Origin: Nocardioides perillae | GTDB taxonomy: Bacteria > Actinomycetota > Actinomycetes > Propionibacteriales > Nocardioidaceae | Direction: 5' to 3' | Assembly: GCF_013409425.1 (NCBI RefSeq) | Contig: NZ_JACCAC010000001.1 | Coordinates: forward strand, 2,914,001 to 2,978,000 | Length of the DNA: 64,000 nt | Shown here: positions 35,283 through 43,421 of the stretch, in pieces | How positions within the stretch are numbered: the first letter of the stretch is position 1 | Layout of the letters: each line of letters opens with the position of its first letter | Notes under the pieces: model-generated | What the model was told of the DNA's origin: nothing | Seen by the model: the letters and a program-made list of their open reading frames with translations, nothing else | The model's database searches: none | Program-made: the position numbers and the translations under genes

Positions 35283-36362
35283 TCACGCTGCCGCGTGCGG
35301 GACCGGGTGTGAACCATACACGCGTCCGCGCGACGCGATCAAAACGGCCGGGTCGCACACCGTCCGCAGGCCCATCAGGCGGGCGACGCCGACCGCGAGG
35401 CCGAGGTAGACCAGCGTCCGGACGACCGTCACGGGCACCATCCACCAGCTGCTCTCCCCGGGGCTCAGGGCACTGCCGAGCTCGCCGAGGGAGATGGCGA
35501 CGCCGAAGGCCAGCAGGTTGTTGAGCACGTGCATGGCAATGGCCGCCTCGAGGCCGCCGGTGAGCACGACGAGCAGCCCGGCCAGCAGGCCGAAGGCGAA
35601 GCGGTCGATGAAGACGGGCGCGTCCTGCGCCCCGTGGGCGAGGGCGAAGAGCAGCGCGGGCACGACCACGCAGGCCGCGGCCGTGACCCGCCGCCCCGCC
35701 GGGCCGGTGCCCCGGCCGCCGAGCAGGCCGCCGACGGCCTGGGTGACGTAGCCGCGGAAGAGGTACTCCTCGCCGGCCGCCTGGAGCGGGGTGAAGAGCA
35801 GCGCGACCAGCAACAGGTCGCGGGTGGCGTCGGAGAACCCCTCGAACTGCGGCGTCTGCTCGGTCTCGGCCAGGCCCGGCAGCAGCGCACCCATCACGAC
35901 GGTCACGAGGAGCGCAACGAGGGCGAGGCCCAGGCACACCGCGAAGTAGCCCCACCGCATCCGGGGTGCCACCGAGGTGGTCCACCGCGGCCGCAGCCCG
36001 TGCAGCCAGCGGGTCAGGGCCCAGGTCAGCGGGATGAAGAGCGCCAGCGACGTCAGCAGGTAGCTCAGCGATAGCGGGCCCGGGTCGTCGAAGGCGGTCA
36101 GCGCCGAGAACGTCTCCCCCGCCCCCTGCCCGAGCAGCAGCCCGCCCGCGACGAAGACCAGCATCCACACCAGGCTGAGCCCGAAGAACGCGACGGCGCA
36201 CACCAGCAGCCCCACCAGCGGCCGCCACGCGCCGAGGTGACCGGCGCGGTGCAGCTCGTGGAACGGCAGCGGCGGGTAGAGGTCGACCGGCGGGCCCGCC
36301 GGGCCGGGGGTGGACGCGGCGGGCGGGCCCCCGGCGTACGACGGGTGGTGGGCGGTGCTCAC
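35283..36362 (-). CDS. CPBP-family intramembrane glutamic/metallo-protease
   Basis: 359 residues, about eight hydrophobic helices. CPBP (Abi) motifs are present in order: AAGEEYLFRGYVTQAV (EExxxR), LLFALAHGAQD (FxxxH) and AIAMHVLNNLLAF (HxxxN). Homologues process CAAX-like or other membrane proteins or act in bacteriocin immunity; no substrate is suggested here. Its 3' end contains the predicted promoter of the tRNA genes. Encoded 24 bases downstream of gltX. Confidence 0.88.
   Translation of the reverse strand: MSTAHHPSYAGGPPAASTPGPAGPPVDLYPPLPFHELHRAGHLGAWRPLVGLLVCAVAFFGLSLVWMLVFVAGGLLLGQGAGETFSALTAFDDPGPLSLSYLLTSLALFIPLTWALTRWLHGLRPRWTTSVAPRMRWGYFAVCLGLALVALLVTVVMGALLPGLAETEQTPQFEGFSDATRDLLLVALLFTPLQAAGEEYLFRGYVTQAVGGLLGGRGTGPAGRRVTAAACVVVPALLFALAHGAQDAPVFIDRFAFGLLAGLLVVLTGGLEAAIAMHVLNNLLAFGVAISLGELGSALSPGESSWWMVPVTVVRTLVYLGLAVGVARLMGLRTVCDPAVLIASRGRVYGSHPVPHAAA
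35313..35342 (-). promoter_or_regulatory. Predicted promoter for tRNA-Gln and tRNA-Glu
   Basis: Minus-strand TTGATC (35342-35337) and TATGGT (35318-35313) are 18 bases apart, with a start about 35-40 bases before the tRNA-Gln 5' end. The promoter lies inside the last codons of the CPBP gene. Confidence 0.55.
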
Positions 36363-36386
36363 ACCGCCATTGTGCCGACCCTCCGG

Positions 36387-37871
36387 TCAGGCGCCCGGGG
36401 TCTCCGCGGGCGTGCTCGTGGCGGAGGCGAGGCGGGCGAGGCTGCGCTCGCGTCCGAGGAGCTCCATCGACTCGAAGAGCGGCGGGGAGATGCGGCGGCC
36501 CGTGACGGCCACGCGCACCGGGCCGAAGGCGACCCGCGGCTTGAGGCCGCGCTCCTCGACGAGGGCCTCGCGCAGCGCCGCCTCGATGGCCGCGGTGCTC
36601 CACTCCGGCAGCGCTGCGAGCGCGTCGTGGGAGGCCTGCACGACCGCGCGACCCTCCTCGGTGAGCACCTTCTCGACCTCGGCGGGGTCGCGCGTGAAGG
36701 ACTCCTCCTCGGTCAGGAGGAAGCCGAGCATCTCGGGGGCCTCGGTGAGCTTGTTCATGCGCTCGGCCACGAGCGGCACCGCCTGCCCGAGGACCTGCAG
36801 CTCGGCCTCGGTCGGCGGGTCGGAGAGGACGCCCGCACCCTGCAGGAACGGCACCATGCGGGCCGTGAGGTCCTCGGCGCCCAGCAGACGCATGTGGGAG
36901 GCGTTGATGGCCTCGGCCTTCTTCAGGTCGAAGCGCGCGGGGTTGGGGTTGACGTCGCCGATGTCGAAGGTCTCGACCATCTCCGCGAGCGTGAAGACGT
37001 CGCGGTCGGCGGCGATGGCCCACCCGAGGAGCGCGAGGTAGTTGAGCAGGCCCTCGGGCAGGAAGCCCTGCTCGCGGTAGAGCGCCATGTGGGCCTGCGG
37101 GTCACGCTTGGACAGCTTCTTGTTGCCCTCGCCCATGACGTAGGGCAGGTGACCGTAGGCGGGGGTCTGCTCCGCGACGCCGATCGCCTTCAGCGCCTCG
37201 AAGAGCGCGAGCTGGCGGGGGGTGCTGGAGAGCAGGTCCTCGCCGCGCAGGACGTGGGTGATCGCCATCGTGGCGTCGTCGACGGGCGCGGTGAGGGTGT
37301 AGAGCGGGTCGCCGTTGGCGCGGCAGAGCGCGAAGTCGGGCACGAACGCGGTCTCGAAGGTGATCTCGCCGCGGACCAGGTCGTCCCAGGTGATCGAGCC
37401 GTCCGGCATCCGGAAGCGCACGACGGGGCGGCGGCCCTCCGCGCGGAAGGCGGCGACCTGCTCCTCGGAGAGCTCGCGGCAGAAGCCGTCGTAGCCCATG
37501 ACCTTCGAGCCGGTGGCCTTGCGGCGCGCGTCGACCTCGTCGGTGGTGCAGTAGCAGTCGTAGGTCGAGGAGGTCTCGCGCAGGCGCGTCAGCACGTCGG
37601 CGTAGAGCTCGCTGCGCTCGGACTGGCGGTAGGGCCCGTAGGGGCCGCCGACCTCGACGCCCTCGTCCCAGTCCAGGCCGAGCCAGCCGAAGAGGTCGAC
37701 GAGCGAGGCGTAGGACTCCTCGGTGTTGCGCTCCTTGTCGGTGTCCTCGATGCGGAAGACGAAGGTGCCGCCGTGGCGGCGCGCGAACGCCCAGTTGTAG
37801 AGCGCGGTGCGGGCCAGGCCGACGTGGGGCGAGCCGGTGGGGCTCGGGGCCATGCGGACGCGGACGGTCAT
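36387..37871 (-). CDS. gltX: Glutamyl-tRNA synthetase
   Basis: 494 residues, class I synthetase. The HIGH motif appears as [14 protein letters not shown] near residues 9-22 and the KMSKS motif as [28 protein letters not shown] and [16 protein letters not shown] are typical. In actinobacteria, which lack GlnRS, this enzyme also charges tRNA-Gln with Glu for GatCAB conversion; that is family knowledge. Both of its tRNA substrates are encoded about 1.2 kb downstream. ATG at 37871 overlaps the FAH stop by one base. Confidence 0.97.
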   Translation of the reverse strand: MTVRVRMAPSPTGSPHVGLARTALYNWAFARRHGGTFVFRIEDTDKERNTEESYASLVDLFGWLGLDWDEGVEVGGPYGPYRQSERSELYADVLTRLRETSSTYDCYCTTDEVDARRKATGSKVMGYDGFCRELSEEQVAAFRAEGRRPVVRFRMPDGSITWDDLVRGEITFETAFVPDFALCRANGDPLYTLTAPVDDATMAITHVLRGEDLLSSTPRQLALFEALKAIGVAEQTPAYGHLPYVMGEGNKKLSKRDPQAHMALYREQGFLPEGLLNYLALLGWAIAADRDVFTLAEMVETFDIGDVNPNPARFDLKKAEAINASHMRLLGAEDLTARMVPFLQGAGVLSDPPTEAELQVLGQAVPLVAERMNKLTEAPEMLGFLLTEEESFTRDPAEVEKVLTEEGRAVVQASHDALAALPEWSTAAIEAALREALVEERGLKPRVAFGPVRVAVTGRRISPPLFESMELLGRERSLARLASATSTPAETPGA

Positions 37872-38680
37872 CAGCGGGACGCCACCTTGTTGGTCAGGGA
37901 GCCGATGCCGGCGACGGTCACCTCGACCTCGTCGCCGACGGCCATCGGACCGACACCCTCCGGGGTGCCGGTGAGGATGACGTCGCCGGGCAGCAGCGTC
38001 ATCACGCTGGTCACGTGGGCGACCAGGGTGGGGATGTCGAAGATCAGGTCGGCGGTGCTGCCGTCCTGCACGAGGTCGCCGTTGAGGTGCGTGGTGATGC
38101 GCACGCCGTCGGCGAAGGTCTGCGGGTCGAGGTCGGTCTCGATCCACGGCCCGAGGGGGCAGAAGGAGTCGAAGCCCTTGGCCCGGGTGAACTGCCCGTC
38201 CTTGCGCTGCAGGTCGCGGGCGGTGACGTCGTTGGCGACGGTGTAGCCGTGGATGACGTCGGTCGCCTTCTCGGGCGGGACGTCGCGGCAGATCCGGCCG
38301 ATGACGACGGCGAGCTCGCCCTCGTAGTGCAGCTCCTCGGTCTGGCGGGGGTAGTGCACCGGGTCACCGGGGCCCACCACCGCGGTGTTGGGCTTGAGGA
38401 ACATCAGGGGCTCCTCGGGCAGGTCGTGGCCGAGCTCGGCGGCGTGGGCGGCGTAGTTGCGGCCGATGCCGACCACCTTGCTGCGCGGCAGCACGGGGGC
38501 GAGCAGCCGCACGTCGGCGAGCCGGTGCTCCTGCTCCAGCAGCTTCACCCCCACGTAGAGCGGGTCGCCGGCCAGCGCCACGACGACGCTGTCGTCGGCG
38601 GGCTGGCCGAGCTCGTCGACCTCCCCGGTGACGACGCCGTACATCGGCTCTTCTCCCGTGGTGAACCTCGCGATGCGCAC
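37871..38680 (-). CDS. Fumarylacetoacetate hydrolase (FAH) family protein
   Basis: 269 residues. FAH fold with the metal-binding EGE of [63 protein letters not shown] and [17 protein letters not shown]. Related enzymes include oxaloacetate decarboxylases/tautomerases and acylpyruvases; substrate unknown. It precedes gltX in one operon (1-base overlap), an association seen in many actinomycetes. Confidence 0.9.
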   Translation of the reverse strand: MRIARFTTGEEPMYGVVTGEVDELGQPADDSVVVALAGDPLYVGVKLLEQEHRLADVRLLAPVLPRSKVVGIGRNYAAHAAELGHDLPEEPLMFLKPNTAVVGPGDPVHYPRQTEELHYEGELAVVIGRICRDVPPEKATDVIHGYTVANDVTARDLQRKDGQFTRAKGFDSFCPLGPWIETDLDPQTFADGVRITTHLNGDLVQDGSTADLIFDIPTLVAHVTSVMTLLPGDVILTGTPEGVGPMAVGDEVEVTVAGIGSLTNKVASR

Positions 38681-38706
38681 CGGTCGAGACTAGCGACCTA
38701 CGATCG

Positions 38707-39624
38707 GTGCCCGTGACGGCGGAGGTGCGGGCGGCAGCGGGCGTGCTCGAGCCCGACGCGTGGCGCGCCCTGGCCGACGCGCACGCCGCGCGCGTCGACG
38801 CCCTCGTCGCCCCGCACCTCGAACGGCGACGGTCGGGAGTGCCGCACCCCGTGCACGACTTCCTCTTCACCTACTACTCCCAGCGGCCGGCCCAGCTGCG
38901 CCGCTGGCACCCGGGCTTCGGCACCGGGCTCGCGGACGCCGAGGAGCACGGCACGCTCAAGGGGTACGCCGTGCGCGACGGGGTCGCGGCCGTCACGGCG
39001 GAGCACGTGCGGGCGCAGCGGCCCCTGCTGGTCGCGCTCGCGCGGCTGCTGCGGGCGACGGCGTCGCGCGCCCCGGCGTACTCCTGCTTCGGGCTGCACG
39101 AGTGGGCGATGGTGCACCGATCCGCCGAGCACGGCACGCGCCACCCGTGGCCGCTGCGGCTCGGCGCGGACGCGACCGACGCGGTGGTCGAGTCGCACCG
39201 GGTGACGTGCTCGCACTTCGACGCCTTCCGCTTCTTCACGCCGTCGGCCCGGCCGCTCAACACCCTCTCCCCCGGCCGCGACGACCGCGACGCCTTCGAG
39301 CAGCCGGGGTGCCTGCACGCCGGGATGGACCTCTACGGCAAGGTTGCAGTCAGGTTGAGTCCGATGATCTGTTCGGACTTGGTTGCTGATGCGTTCGAAC
39401 TAGCCTGGGACATCAGGATCTTGGACATGCGGGCGGCCCCTTACGACATGACTGGCATCCGGCTCGATCCCACCGGGGACGAATGGACTCCAGTCAAGAT
39501 CGAGACTCCAGAAGGCAAGGCGGAGTACGTCAGGCTTCAGCGCGAGTTCTCAGGGCGCGCTGCGCCGATCCGTCAGCGACTCATCGAAGAGTGCGAGCGC
39601 CTCCTCAGCGCGACTGGCGTGTGA
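38707..39624 (+). CDS. Conserved actinobacterial protein (often labelled 3-methyladenine DNA glycosylase) with replaced 3' end
   Basis: 305 residues. HPVHDFLFTYYSQRPAQLRRW, FGLHEWAMVHR, HFDAFRFFTP, LHAGMDLYGK and LDMRAAPYD match a family that databases often name 3-methyladenine DNA glycosylase without firm evidence, as I recall. Up to residue 210 codon use is very GC-rich; from about 39337 on, codons become markedly AT-richer and the C-terminus (VAVRLSPMICSDLVADAF and onward) is a divergent homologue of the same region that is found again at 39931-40197. At the junction one residue is inserted (LYGKVAV where the other copy has LYKHAF). The chimaera is full length and may work. Confidence 0.8.
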   Translation: MPVTAEVRAAAGVLEPDAWRALADAHAARVDALVAPHLERRRSGVPHPVHDFLFTYYSQRPAQLRRWHPGFGTGLADAEEHGTLKGYAVRDGVAAVTAEHVRAQRPLLVALARLLRATASRAPAYSCFGLHEWAMVHRSAEHGTRHPWPLRLGADATDAVVESHRVTCSHFDAFRFFTPSARPLNTLSPGRDDRDAFEQPGCLHAGMDLYGKVAVRLSPMICSDLVADAFELAWDIRILDMRAAPYDMTGIRLDPTGDEWTPVKIETPEGKAEYVRLQREFSGRAAPIRQRLIEECERLLSATGV

Positions 39625-39942
39625 TGATGCCGACATGAAGTTCGCCGTCGCCGCTCTCGCGATGTACCTGCTGCTAGGCATGGCGTTCGCGATGGCAACC
39701 CTGCCGGACCAGATGTACTACTGCCCGGACCCCTCGTCTCCTTCCGGAGAGGTGGGCTACGGGGGCCTTGACGCTCCCCCACGCCCCGACTGCCACGCGA
39801 CCGTCACCAACGGCGATCGGGCGCAGTGGATCGCGTTCGCAACACCCACCTGGCTTCCTCTGATCGTCGCCAAGGGACTCTCGAACGACTGAGGACCGGC
39901 GCGACCGGTGTCTGCAGACTTCGCCTCTGCATGGACCTCTAC
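39325..39942 (+). mobile_element. Imported 606-bp segment bounded by a 12-bp direct repeat
   Basis: ATGGACCTCTAC occurs at 39325-39336 and again at 39931-39942, in the same reading frame. Between them lie an AT-richer alternative 3' end for the upstream gene and a small gene. The second repeat is followed by the displaced native 3' end. The arrangement is that of a DNA segment inserted in a coding gene that restores the gene with its own 3' end. No integrase or transposase lies inside, so the mechanism is open: small cassette integration or recombination with a relative's DNA. Confidence 0.6.
39635..39892 (+). CDS. Small predicted exported or membrane protein in the imported segment
   Basis: 85 residues. 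Residues 1-22 form a hydrophobic helix without strong basic start (MKFAVAALAMYLLLGMAFAM), which could be a signal peptide or anchor. The rest contains two Cys, several Pro and a Gly/Asp-rich loop, and ends with a second, weak hydrophobic patch (FATPTWLPLIVAKG). Starts ten bases after the chimaeric gene's stop; no clear SD. Base composition matches the imported segment. No family recognised. Confidence 0.55.
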   Translation: MKFAVAALAMYLLLGMAFAMATLPDQMYYCPDPSSPSGEVGYGGLDAPPRPDCHATVTNGDRAQWIAFATPTWLPLIVAKGLSND

Positions 39943-40197
39943 AAGCACGCCTTCCGGCTCACGCCGATGGTCGCCTCCGACCTCGTCGTCGACTGCTTCG
40001 AGCTGGCCCGGGACATCCGCGAGCTCGACATGCGCGCGGCGCCCTACGACCTCGCCGACCTCGGCTACGCGCCGGTGCGGATCGAGACGGCCGAGGGCAA
40101 GGCGGAGTACGCCGCTGCCCAGCGCGCCTTCGCCGAGCGGGGCGCACCGCTGCGCGCGGCCCTCCTCGTGGAGTGCGAGCGGTTGCTCGAGGTCTGA
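39931..40197 (+). pseudogene. Displaced original 3' end of the 38707 gene
   Basis: Encodes MDLYKHAFRLTPMVASDL through ECERLLEV, an 88-residue segment homologous to residues 207-305 of the upstream gene but with the host's usual GC-rich codons (LDMRAAPYDLADLGYAPVRI). It has no N-terminal portion. This is most simply the native C-terminus separated from its gene by the 606-bp insertion. Confidence 0.8.
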
Positions 40198-40244
40198 CGC
40201 ACCGGGCGCTGGTCGTGCCGGGGCTCGGTGAACCGCCCCAGGGG

Positions 40245-40530
40245 CGCGCGCCGGGCTCGTGTCGAGGGGTCGCGCGCTGGGCTCGTGTCGAGGGGTCACG
40301 CGCTGGGCTCGCGTCGAGGGGTCACGCGCTGCGCTCGCGTCGAGGGGTCACGCGCTGGGCTCGCGTCGAGGGGTCGCGCGCTGGGCATGCGTCAAGGGGT
40401 CGCGCGCTGCTCTGGTGTCGAGGGGTCACGCGCTGCGCTGGCGTCGAGGGGTCACGCGCTGCGCTGGCGTCGAGGGGTCACGCGCTGCGCTGGCGGCGAG
40501 GGGTCACGCGCTGGGCTCGCGTCGAGGGAT
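40245..40530 (+). repeat. Left array: 11 tandem copies of a 26-bp repeat
   Basis: Units begin every 26 bases at 40245, 40271, 40297 and so on to 40505, then degrade from 40531. The conserved core of each unit is GTCGAGGGGTCACGCGCT followed by a GGCTCGC-like octamer. Units differ by one to four bases; positions of greatest change are the GGGCTCGC segment. There are no spacers. The same unit recurs inverted at 42155-42332 beyond the HNH gene. Because 26 is not a multiple of three and the unit has no stop codons, all three forward frames stay open. Confidence 0.92.
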
Positions 40531-40624
40531 CACGCGCTGGTGCACACGGGTCGTCGGGGGGTCGCCCAGAGGCCCTCTCGACACCCGCACCCGACCCTCG
40601 TCAGACGCCGGTCTGCGCCACTTC

Positions 40625-40661
40625 CAGTCCACAGGCGACCGTCATGGATCCGTTCTCCACA
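40625..40661 (+). promoter_or_regulatory. Paired TCCACAGG boxes upstream of the HNH gene
   Basis: CAGTCCACAGG at 40625 and TTCTCCACAGG at 40653 lie 28 bases apart, 64-100 bases before the HNH start. They resemble the actinobacterial DnaA box TTGTCCACA with two and one mismatches. They may be protein-binding sites of the element; function not established. Confidence 0.35.
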
Positions 40662-40724
40662 GGCCGATCCGGGCCCCCGCGGAGTCGGGCGGGACTGTCG
40701 GTGGCAGGTGGTTGAGTAGGCGGC

Positions 40725-42032
40725 ATGGCAGACCACCGCGACCACGCACCGCAGCACCCGCTGCTGGTCGCGCTGGCCTGCCTCGACACCGACCTCGACC
40801 ACGCCTCGGGTACGCCGACCTGGTCACTCACCGCCAACGAGGCAGAGGCCGCCCTGGTCGAGCTCGCCAAGTGTCGTGCCCGCCTCGCCGCACTCGAGCT
40901 CACCACCGTTGCTGCTGCGGACCGGGCTGGTGTCGGTGACGCCACGGGTGCGACGTCTACGGGGGCGCACTGGGCCAGGCTGACCCACCAGACCCGGGCG
41001 AAGTCAGTCGCCACCGTCCGCCACGCTGCGGCGCTCGAGGCACGCCACTGCACCGTGTTGGCCGCGATGAGCGCCGGGGTGGTGTTGCCCGAGCAGGCCG
41101 AAGTCATCACCCGCGCGGTCGACGCCCTGCCGGTGGACCGGGTCGGGGCCGCAGTGGTCGACGCCGCCCGCGCCCACCTCCTCGAGCTGGCGGCCATGTT
41201 CGACGCGGTCGAGCTGAAACGACTCGGCGACCGCATCCTCGACGTCGTCGCACCCGACATCGCCGACGACGTCGAACGCGACCGCCTCGAACGCGAAGAA
41301 GCAGCAGCAGCCGCGGCAGCCAGCTTCACGATGACCCGCGACGGCCACGGCAAGGCGCATGGGCGGTTCACGATCCCGGTCGCGGAAGCCGACATGCTCG
41401 CCACCGCCCTCGACGCGCTCACCGCGCCCCGTCACCACCACGCCACCCACGGCACCGACCCGGTGCCGGTCGATCAGCACGGCGACCGGGCCCCCCGACC
41501 GCTACGACGCGGGCAGGCATTCTGCGAATACATCCGCACCCGCCACCACGCCGCCGCCACCACCGCGACCCAGGCCGGTGGAGTGGACGCGACCGTCACC
41601 GTCACCCTGGACCTCGCACAGCTCACCGGCACCGGCCCCGGGGCCGACGCACCGGCCACCCTGTCGACCGGCACCCGGATCACCGCCGCGAAAGCCCGCC
41701 TGTGGGCGTGCGGTGCTGGGATCGTGCCCGTCGTGCTCGGCGGAGCCTCGCAGCCCCTCGACGTCGGGCGGACCCGGCGGTACTTCACCAAGACCCAACG
41801 CCTCGCCCTCGCACGCCTCCAGGGCGGGTGCACCGCCGACGGCTGCGACTGGCCGCCCTCGATGTGCCACGCCCACCACCGCACCCCCTGGCATGCCGGC
41901 GGCAACACAGACCTCACCGACGGCTACCTGCTCTGCCCCAGACACCACGCCCGCGCCCACGACCCCGCCTACGAGACCACCTACCACCGCCACCGCGTCA
42001 CGTTCGCCCGCACCCGACCCATACGGACCTGA
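40725..42032 (+). CDS. DUF222/13E12-family HNH endonuclease-like protein
   Basis: 435 residues. The N-terminal two thirds is the alpha-helical DUF222 (REP13E12) region: ELAKCRARLAALELTTVAAA, GVVLPEQAEVITRAVDALP. The C-terminal HNH domain shows GGCTADGCDWPPSMCHAHHR, TPWHAGGNTDLTDGYLLCPR and HHARAHD, with the metal-binding Cys pair-Cys pair and the His-His/Asn/His catalytic set present. In Mycobacterium tuberculosis the related REP13E12 repeats serve as attB for prophage phiRv1. Here the gene is enclosed by inverted repeat arrays ending 195 bases upstream and starting 122 bases downstream. ATG at 40725. Confidence 0.9.
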   Translation: MADHRDHAPQHPLLVALACLDTDLDHASGTPTWSLTANEAEAALVELAKCRARLAALELTTVAAADRAGVGDATGATSTGAHWARLTHQTRAKSVATVRHAAALEARHCTVLAAMSAGVVLPEQAEVITRAVDALPVDRVGAAVVDAARAHLLELAAMFDAVELKRLGDRILDVVAPDIADDVERDRLEREEAAAAAAASFTMTRDGHGKAHGRFTIPVAEADMLATALDALTAPRHHHATHGTDPVPVDQHGDRAPRPLRRGQAFCEYIRTRHHAAATTATQAGGVDATVTVTLDLAQLTGTGPGADAPATLSTGTRITAAKARLWACGAGIVPVVLGGASQPLDVGRTRRYFTKTQRLALARLQGGCTADGCDWPPSMCHAHHRTPWHAGGNTDLTDGYLLCPRHHARAHDPAYETTYHRHRVTFARTRPIRT

Positions 42033-42154
42033 GCCGAGGCGACGCAACCAGACCCACCAACGCCGACACCGCGTACCCGCGCATGGCTGTGCGAACGGTC
42101 CGATTCGGCACGGGCCGCCGACCCCCTAGACCACCAGCCCGCTGCCAGCGCGCG

Positions 42155-42332
42155 ACCCCTCGGCGCGTGCGCAGCGCGCGACCCCTCGGTGCGTGCCCAA
42201 CGCGCGACCCCTCGACACGAGCCCAGCCCGCGACCCCTCGACGCGAACCCCACGCGCGACCCCAACGCGCGACCCCTCGACGCCAGCCCAACACGCGACC
42301 CCTCGAAGCATGCCCAGCCCGCGACCCCTCGA
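42155..42332 (-). repeat. Right array: about 6.5 inverted copies of the same 26-bp repeat
   Basis: On the plus strand units begin ACCCCTCG at 42155, 42181, 42207, 42233, then a 13-base half unit at 42259, then 42272, 42298 and a decayed copy at 42324. Each is the reverse complement of the left-array unit. The half unit shows deletion inside the array. The remainder of the gap up to 42416 holds the LexA-like box and nothing else I can recognise. Confidence 0.9.
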
Positions 42333-42390
42333 CCGAGCTCACCCGGGCCAGGCCGAGGACTCCCGGCGACCCCCAGACCTGCTCCGCTGT

Positions 42391-42406
42391 TCGAACAGGT
42401 GTTCTA
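42391..42406 (+). promoter_or_regulatory. LexA-like (SOS) box
   Basis: TCGAACAGGTGTTCTA matches the mycobacterial/actinobacterial LexA consensus TCGAAC-N4-GTTCGA at 11 of 12 defined positions. A TAACCT -10 candidate (42405-42410) overlaps its end and would start transcription at about 42417, the first base of the next gene. Confidence 0.6.
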
Positions 42407-42416
42407 ACCTGGGTCG

Positions 42417-42740
42417 GTGGCGGGCGCGGGAGGAGCAGGTGGGCGGCGGCGGGCCGGCGCCCCGGCGAGCGCCCCGCCGACGCCTGGAGCGCGGCGCCCG
42501 GCCGCCGCGGCCTGGGCCAGCCTGTCCCCGGGCGCACCGCCGCCGGGGTCGCCCGCGCGGCACTGCTGGGTCACGGCGCCGGTCGACGGACCGACGCCGC
42601 GCCCGGGCCTGCTGCTCGAGTGGCGACGCGCCGAGCGCGGTCGGTGGGAGGGCCGGGTCGTCTACGCCGCTGAGCTGCGCCCAGGCCGCTGGGCAGCCGT
42701 GGAGGAGTGGGTGCCTGCTGAGCTGCTCACCGCTCGCTGA
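42417..42740 (+). CDS. Small conserved protein, probably SOS-controlled
   Basis: 107 residues from the GTG at 42417. The first 45 residues are Ala/Pro/Gly-rich; the rest (ARHCWVTAPVDGPTPRPG, LLLEWRR, WEGRVVYA, VEEWVPAEL) looks like a compact folded domain. I recall similar short HCWV proteins in actinomycetes, sometimes near mutasome genes, but cannot confirm it. The real start could be later. No SD precedes the GTG, and the predicted transcription start coincides with it, so it may be leaderless. Overlaps the convergent tetR 3' end by 14 bases. Confidence 0.65.
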   Translation: MAGAGGAGGRRRAGAPASAPPTPGARRPAAAAWASLSPGAPPPGSPARHCWVTAPVDGPTPRPGLLLEWRRAERGRWEGRVVYAAELRPGRWAAVEEWVPAELLTAR

Positions 42741-43305
42741 GGCTGCGCTCCCCCACCCGCAACCGGATGCCGTCGACCACCAGCGTCAGCCCGGCGAGGA
42801 AGTCCGATCCCTCCCGCGGCCCGTCGGCGATCGCACCCGCGCTGCCGGCCTGCAGGTGCGTCTGCTCCTCCACCGCGTGACCGTAGGTGAAGTGCAGGAG
42901 GGTGCGGGCGGCAGTCGGCACGAGGGAGGCAGGCAGGCCGGAGGTGTCGAGCGCGTCGACGAGGGCGTCGTACGGCGCGTGGGCACCGAGGCCGAAGGCG
43001 GAGACCGTCGCGACGAGCTCCGCCCCGTCGCGGTAGGCGAGCACGGACTCGCGCAGCCCCGCACACGTCGCGAGGACCCGCTCGTCCCAGGGTGCGTCCA
43101 CCCCCGGGAGCGGGCGAGCGCCGCGCACGAGCAGCTCGTCGGCGACGAGCCCGAGGAGCGTCTGCTTGTCCGGCACGTGGTGGTAGAGCGCACTGGGCTG
43201 CACGGACAGCTCGGCGGCGAGCCGGCGCATGGTCAGGTCGGCCAGGCCGTAGCGGTCGAGGACGTCGAGCGCCCGGGAGACGACGTCGGCGCGGCGGTGG
43301 ACCAT
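42727..43305 (-). CDS. TetR-family transcriptional regulator
   Basis: 192 residues. HTH at residues about 8-52: VSRALDVLDRYGLADLTMRR, then LAAELSVQPSALYHHVPDKQ. The C-terminal part resembles the tetracycline-repressor-type ligand domain. ATG at 43305 chosen; the longer frame has an unlikely Arg/Gly-rich extension. It diverges from bioYMN with a palindrome between them, so it probably controls itself and the biotin transporter. Confidence 0.88.
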   Translation of the reverse strand: MVHRRADVVSRALDVLDRYGLADLTMRRLAAELSVQPSALYHHVPDKQTLLGLVADELLVRGARPLPGVDAPWDERVLATCAGLRESVLAYRDGAELVATVSAFGLGAHAPYDALVDALDTSGLPASLVPTAARTLLHFTYGHAVEEQTHLQAGSAGAIADGPREGSDFLAGLTLVVDGIRLRVGERSLSER

Positions 43306-43350
43306 GGTGCTCCTCACACGGGGTGGACCGGCGGAGGGCCCTACCCTAAC

Positions 43351-43365
43351 CTGAACGCCGTTCAG
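43351..43365. promoter_or_regulatory. TetR operator candidate between tetR and bioY
   Basis: CTGAACGCCGTTCAG is a perfect 6-bp inverted repeat (CTGAAC/GTTCAG) with a 3-base centre, 45 bases before tetR and 56 before bioY, in the position expected for a shared operator. Confidence 0.6.
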
Positions 43366-43421
43366 CCCACCCCGGCGCCCGCCCCGGCGCGCCGCTCCCC
43401 GACACCGCACGAGGACGCCCC

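Noticed and set aside
38707..39624. Firm functional call as 3-methyladenine DNA glycosylase
   Set aside because: No helix-hairpin-helix or catalytic Asp motif is visible; the name appears to be inherited annotation, so I give it only as a label.
40245..40530. CRISPR array
   Set aside because: Units are directly contiguous with no unique spacers, and no cas gene is present.
40625..40661. Replication origin
   Set aside because: Only two imperfect DnaA-like boxes, no AT-rich unwinding region and no dnaA or dnaN nearby.
40173..40939. Repetitive open frames (SRGHALGSRRGVTRW-like) across the left array
   Set aside because: All three frames are open because the stop-free unit is 26 bp long; there is no SD and the product would be purely repetitive.
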